64,000 bases of DNA from Lantana camara. Lineage: Eukaryota; Streptophyta; Magnoliopsida; Lamiales; Verbenaceae. The notes below the pieces were generated by a model, which saw only the letters and a program-made list of their open reading frames with translations, did no database searches and was not told the DNA's origin. Positions within the stretch are counted from its first letter, which is position 1. Every line of letters begins with the position of its first letter. The stretch is from NCBI GenBank assembly GCA_037501455.1, contig CM074864.1, forward strand, positions 58,898,001 through 58,962,000. Direction: 5' to 3'. Shown one piece after another: positions 61,604 to 64,000 of the stretch. The translations under genes were made by a program, and so were the position numbers.

Positions 61604-62314
61604 TAAAATTATAATCGATGGGCGTAGTCCATCGTAACGAACTCATCTATTTTTAATTAAATATCATAAGTTCGAATCTTAAAGTTATTATTTTTCACTT
61701 TTTGAAGTAATTATAATTTAATGAAAGAATTAGTAATTACAGTTCATTTAAGATTGAGTGAAATACACACTCATATTTAATCAGATTAACTAGCTGCTTT
61801 AGAATCGATTTCAATATTCATTCATTTTTAATTAAATGATCTATGCTCCATTTTTTAGTATAGAGAAATTTTACAATGTCCCACTCCTACATAAAATTGA
61901 GCACGATTTAATTAATAGATGACAAAGACATCAATCGGTGCACTTTCCTTGATAATTCCTCACGTCAAATTTGCCGTTCGTTGTTTAAAATTTTCATCTA
62001 AAAATGAACACCCAAGTCCCAATAGAATATTCTCAATAGTAGTCAAATTTTCATTTTTCATTTTTCATAACAAAGATAATTATTAGACAAAATTACAAAT
62101 TAATAAATAATTTATATAGTTCATTTCAGAATCCGTGCACCCACTTGCATGTGTGGTACACCACTCTACTCTAACTCTTGGACCAACATTTATTCCATAC
62201 TTTATTAAATCAGGTTTATATTAATTATTAATTAATCCACTTTCAATTAATTACATTTTTCTACAAAATCAATTAATTAGTTAGTTAATTAATTAATTCC
62301 CTCCAACACCCAAC

Positions 62315-62496
62315 CCGGGTAATTCTAGCCCGAGCCTGGCTCGGCCAAACCGGTGTAATGAGGGGGCGAGTGTTTTACACTTGCCCTGTGGTTGGTGGAA
62401 AATTTAGGGAAAGTGACCAATCAAATGGCGAGTGTAACACACTTGCTCTTTAATTGGTTGGGGTTCGGCCGAGCCTGGTCTGGGCTAGAATTTTCC
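62315..62496. mobile_element. 182-bp MITE just upstream of the SAUR gene
   Basis: Inverted ends: AATTCTAGCCCGAGCCTGGC on the left, and the complement of AATTCTAGCCCAGACCAGGC on the right. Flanked by CACCCAAC at 62307-62314 and 62497-62504 (8 bp, hAT-like). The interior has a second inverted pair, CGAGTGTTTTACACTTG and GCGAGTGTAACACACTTG. Confidence 0.8.
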
Positions 62497-62550
62497 CACC
62501 CAACAATTATTGTACCTGCCAAGTACGCTCGTCTGTACCAGTTGTACCCC

Positions 62551-62676
62551 TCTCTCTCTCTCTCTCTCTCTCTTCCTATATTTATACACACACAAAACCC
62601 ACACTTCTAGCACTCCACATTTCCCATTCTCGCTCTCTACAAATTTCCAACTGTCATTCCTCAGTTTCCGGCGAAG
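62551..62676 (+). promoter_or_regulatory. SAUR core promoter and 5' leader
   Basis: A pyrimidine (TC)n tract at 62551-62574 is followed at once by a TATA box, TATATTTATA (62577-62586), 91 bp before the start codon. Y-patch plus TATA is typical of plant auxin-responsive genes. No TGTCTC auxin element was identified in this short stretch. Confidence 0.7.
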
Positions 62677-63045
62677 ATGAAGAAGCTCATGAGGAGGCTA
62701 TCCAGGGTCGGCGATTCCTCGCAGTACTGCTTGCTACGGTCGGAGGCGGCGGCGGGGCGGGCGGAGTCGTTTCGGAGGAGATCCGGCGGCGTTCCGGGCG
62801 GGCATCTGCCGGTGTACGTCGGGGACGAGATGGAGAGGTTTGTTGTGAGCGCGGAGCTGCTGAATCACCCGATCTTCGTGAAGCTGCTGAATAAATCGGC
62901 GCAGGAATACGGCTACGAGCAGAAAGGCGTGCTGAGGATCCCCTGCCACGTGTTCCTCTTCGAGCGCGTGCTGGAGACGCTCCGCCTCGGCGGGGAGGCG
63001 CGTGACGTGCAGGAGCTCTTCAACTCGCTGTCGGAGGAGTTGTGA
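62677..63045 (+). CDS. SAUR72: SAUR family protein (SAUR71/72-like), 122 aa
   Basis: Small auxin-up RNA protein. Members of this family are short-lived and promote cell expansion, in known cases by inhibiting PP2C.D phosphatases at the plasma membrane and so raising proton-pump activity. It is intronless, as usual. It starts MKKLMRRLSRVGDSSQYCLL, a basic leader typical of the SAUR71/72 group. The conserved SAUR core follows: GHLPVYVGDEMERFVVSAEL (about residues 42-61), LNHPIFVKLLNKSAQEYGYE (about 62-81), then KGVLRIPCHVFLFERVLETL. The frame is intact with stop TGA. The coding region is strongly GC-rich compared with its flanks. The orthologue within the SAUR71/72 group is not certain. Confidence 0.96.
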   Translation: MKKLMRRLSRVGDSSQYCLLRSEAAAGRAESFRRRSGGVPGGHLPVYVGDEMERFVVSAELLNHPIFVKLLNKSAQEYGYEQKGVLRIPCHVFLFERVLETLRLGGEARDVQELFNSLSEEL

Positions 63046-64000
63046 TGGCGGGCGGATGGATTAAACGGCGCCGTGTTGGAGGGTAGACAACGACTGCGGA
63101 CAGCTGCTGCCATAAATTCTAGATCAGTTTTTGTTTTTGTCTCCTCCGTTGTAAATACTTTGTGGTGAACAAAGTGGAGGAGGAAAAGGAGGTCAGATTA
63201 GGGCGTCGATGCAGGGTGTTTTTTGGGGCCTGATTATGATGTAGAAACTGGAATTGAAAAATGAATCTGGAGTATGTATTACTCCGCTAATTCCACCCTG
63301 ATTTCGTTGTATATTTTCTCATCTTTGACTTTACATACTTGTCTTCTCATTTTTTCTTGTTTCTGAAAGGATCTTAATTCGTTCGAGATTCTCTTGCTGT
63401 TCATATGGTTGGTGAGAATATTGCTTCAAATAAACTAATAATGCCTTGTTATGTAACAGAGCTTCAAAGAAATATAGAAAATTCTAATCTAAACGGATCA
63501 AACCTCACTCTGCCGTACCCAATCACACAAATTAGACGACGAGTGTAAAATGTTAGGCCTATGTTATATCGGTTTAACCGAATCAATTGTCCTTCTGCTT
63601 CCTTTCAGCCAAATTAGCTATAAGATGGAAACTAACATGACACCGAGAGTTGTACCCTATCACTTTTATTAAGAAGATTTTCATGAATGTAAAACTTCAG
63701 CTCCCCGCCGTTGCATTCAGCCAAATTAGGATCGAACTGACCTTATTCTGCTATATTTAATCACTTTTCTTGAAATTTTTACAAATTAGACGATGGGAAT
63801 AAATTAACATTCAAGCTTCATTATATCAGTTTAGCCGAATCAATGAACGTTCTATTTAGGCAAATTAGGATCCCACTTTTCCATTTAACCAAATCGTGGT
63901 CCAAGTAAAACAATACAAGAAATATTTGTCAAAGTTTGTCTTTGGGCAAGTTTCCGCAATTCTCGGTGATGCCCCGACCCGAGCACCACGTGAAGAGGAG
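63046..64000. other. SAUR 3' region and spacer with diverged repeats
   Basis: 3' UTR to perhaps 63330. Beyond that, blocks recur about 255 bp apart: CAAATTAGACGA at about 63528 and 63783, and TATATC(G/A)GTTTA(A/G)CCGAATCAA at about 63567 and 63824. This suggests an old tandem duplication. No gene recognised; the final bases are more GC-rich and may approach another feature outside the window. Confidence 0.5.

Noticed and set aside
62454..62894. 146-codon plus-strand ORF overlapping the SAUR gene
   Set aside because: Wrong frame across the conserved SAUR core and starts inside the upstream MITE.

Overview
This is nuclear DNA from a flowering plant, most likely a eudicot. The evidence is many short exons with GT-AG introns, AT-rich introns and spacers, plant-specific families (LRR-malectin receptor kinase, callose synthase, SAUR) and a dense load of plant transposons. 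I cannot name the species from sequence alone. All assignments are by reading; no database search was run.

Layout. (1) 1-6152, minus: the 5' part (signal peptide, LRRs, start of the malectin domain) of an LRR VIII-2 receptor-like kinase. The kinase part lies beyond base 1. Two exons carry length changes that break the frame, so this copy is probably dead. (2) 6153-9465: spacer with a foldback repeat. (3) 9466-29471, minus: a complete callose synthase gene of the CALS9/GSL10 type. I reconstructed 51 exons; they sum to 5769 bp, an uninterrupted 1922-codon frame. (4) 29472-29991: a short divergent promoter and a small unknown plus-strand ORF. (5) 30-37.4 kb: transposon territory, with a long-TIR element and a 3.9-kb solo LTR bounded by a perfect 5-bp duplication. 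(6) 39.3-41.9 kb, plus: a decayed RPA1-like (OB-fold) gene, with a MITE inserted in one exon. (7) 42.3-62.3 kb: mostly gene-free and AT-rich. It holds a string of MITEs (several with target-site duplications), a tRNA-derived SINE, a LINE RNase H fragment, a fragment of an unknown gene, and a complete 1.53-kb non-autonomous LTR retrotransposon carrying a piece of a calreticulin gene. (8) 62677-63045, plus: an intact intronless SAUR gene with a MITE just upstream of its promoter. (9) 63.1-64 kb: spacer with diverged repeats.

Only the callose synthase and the SAUR look fully functional. They act in different processes (cell-plate and wall callose; auxin-linked growth), and nothing suggests that neighbouring genes work together. 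The most unusual items are the calreticulin-carrying retroelement, the two frame breaks in the receptor kinase against a clean 5.8-kb callose synthase frame, a near-perfect 62-bp-arm hairpin inside a MITE, and a CALS9 intron that is almost entirely microsatellite.
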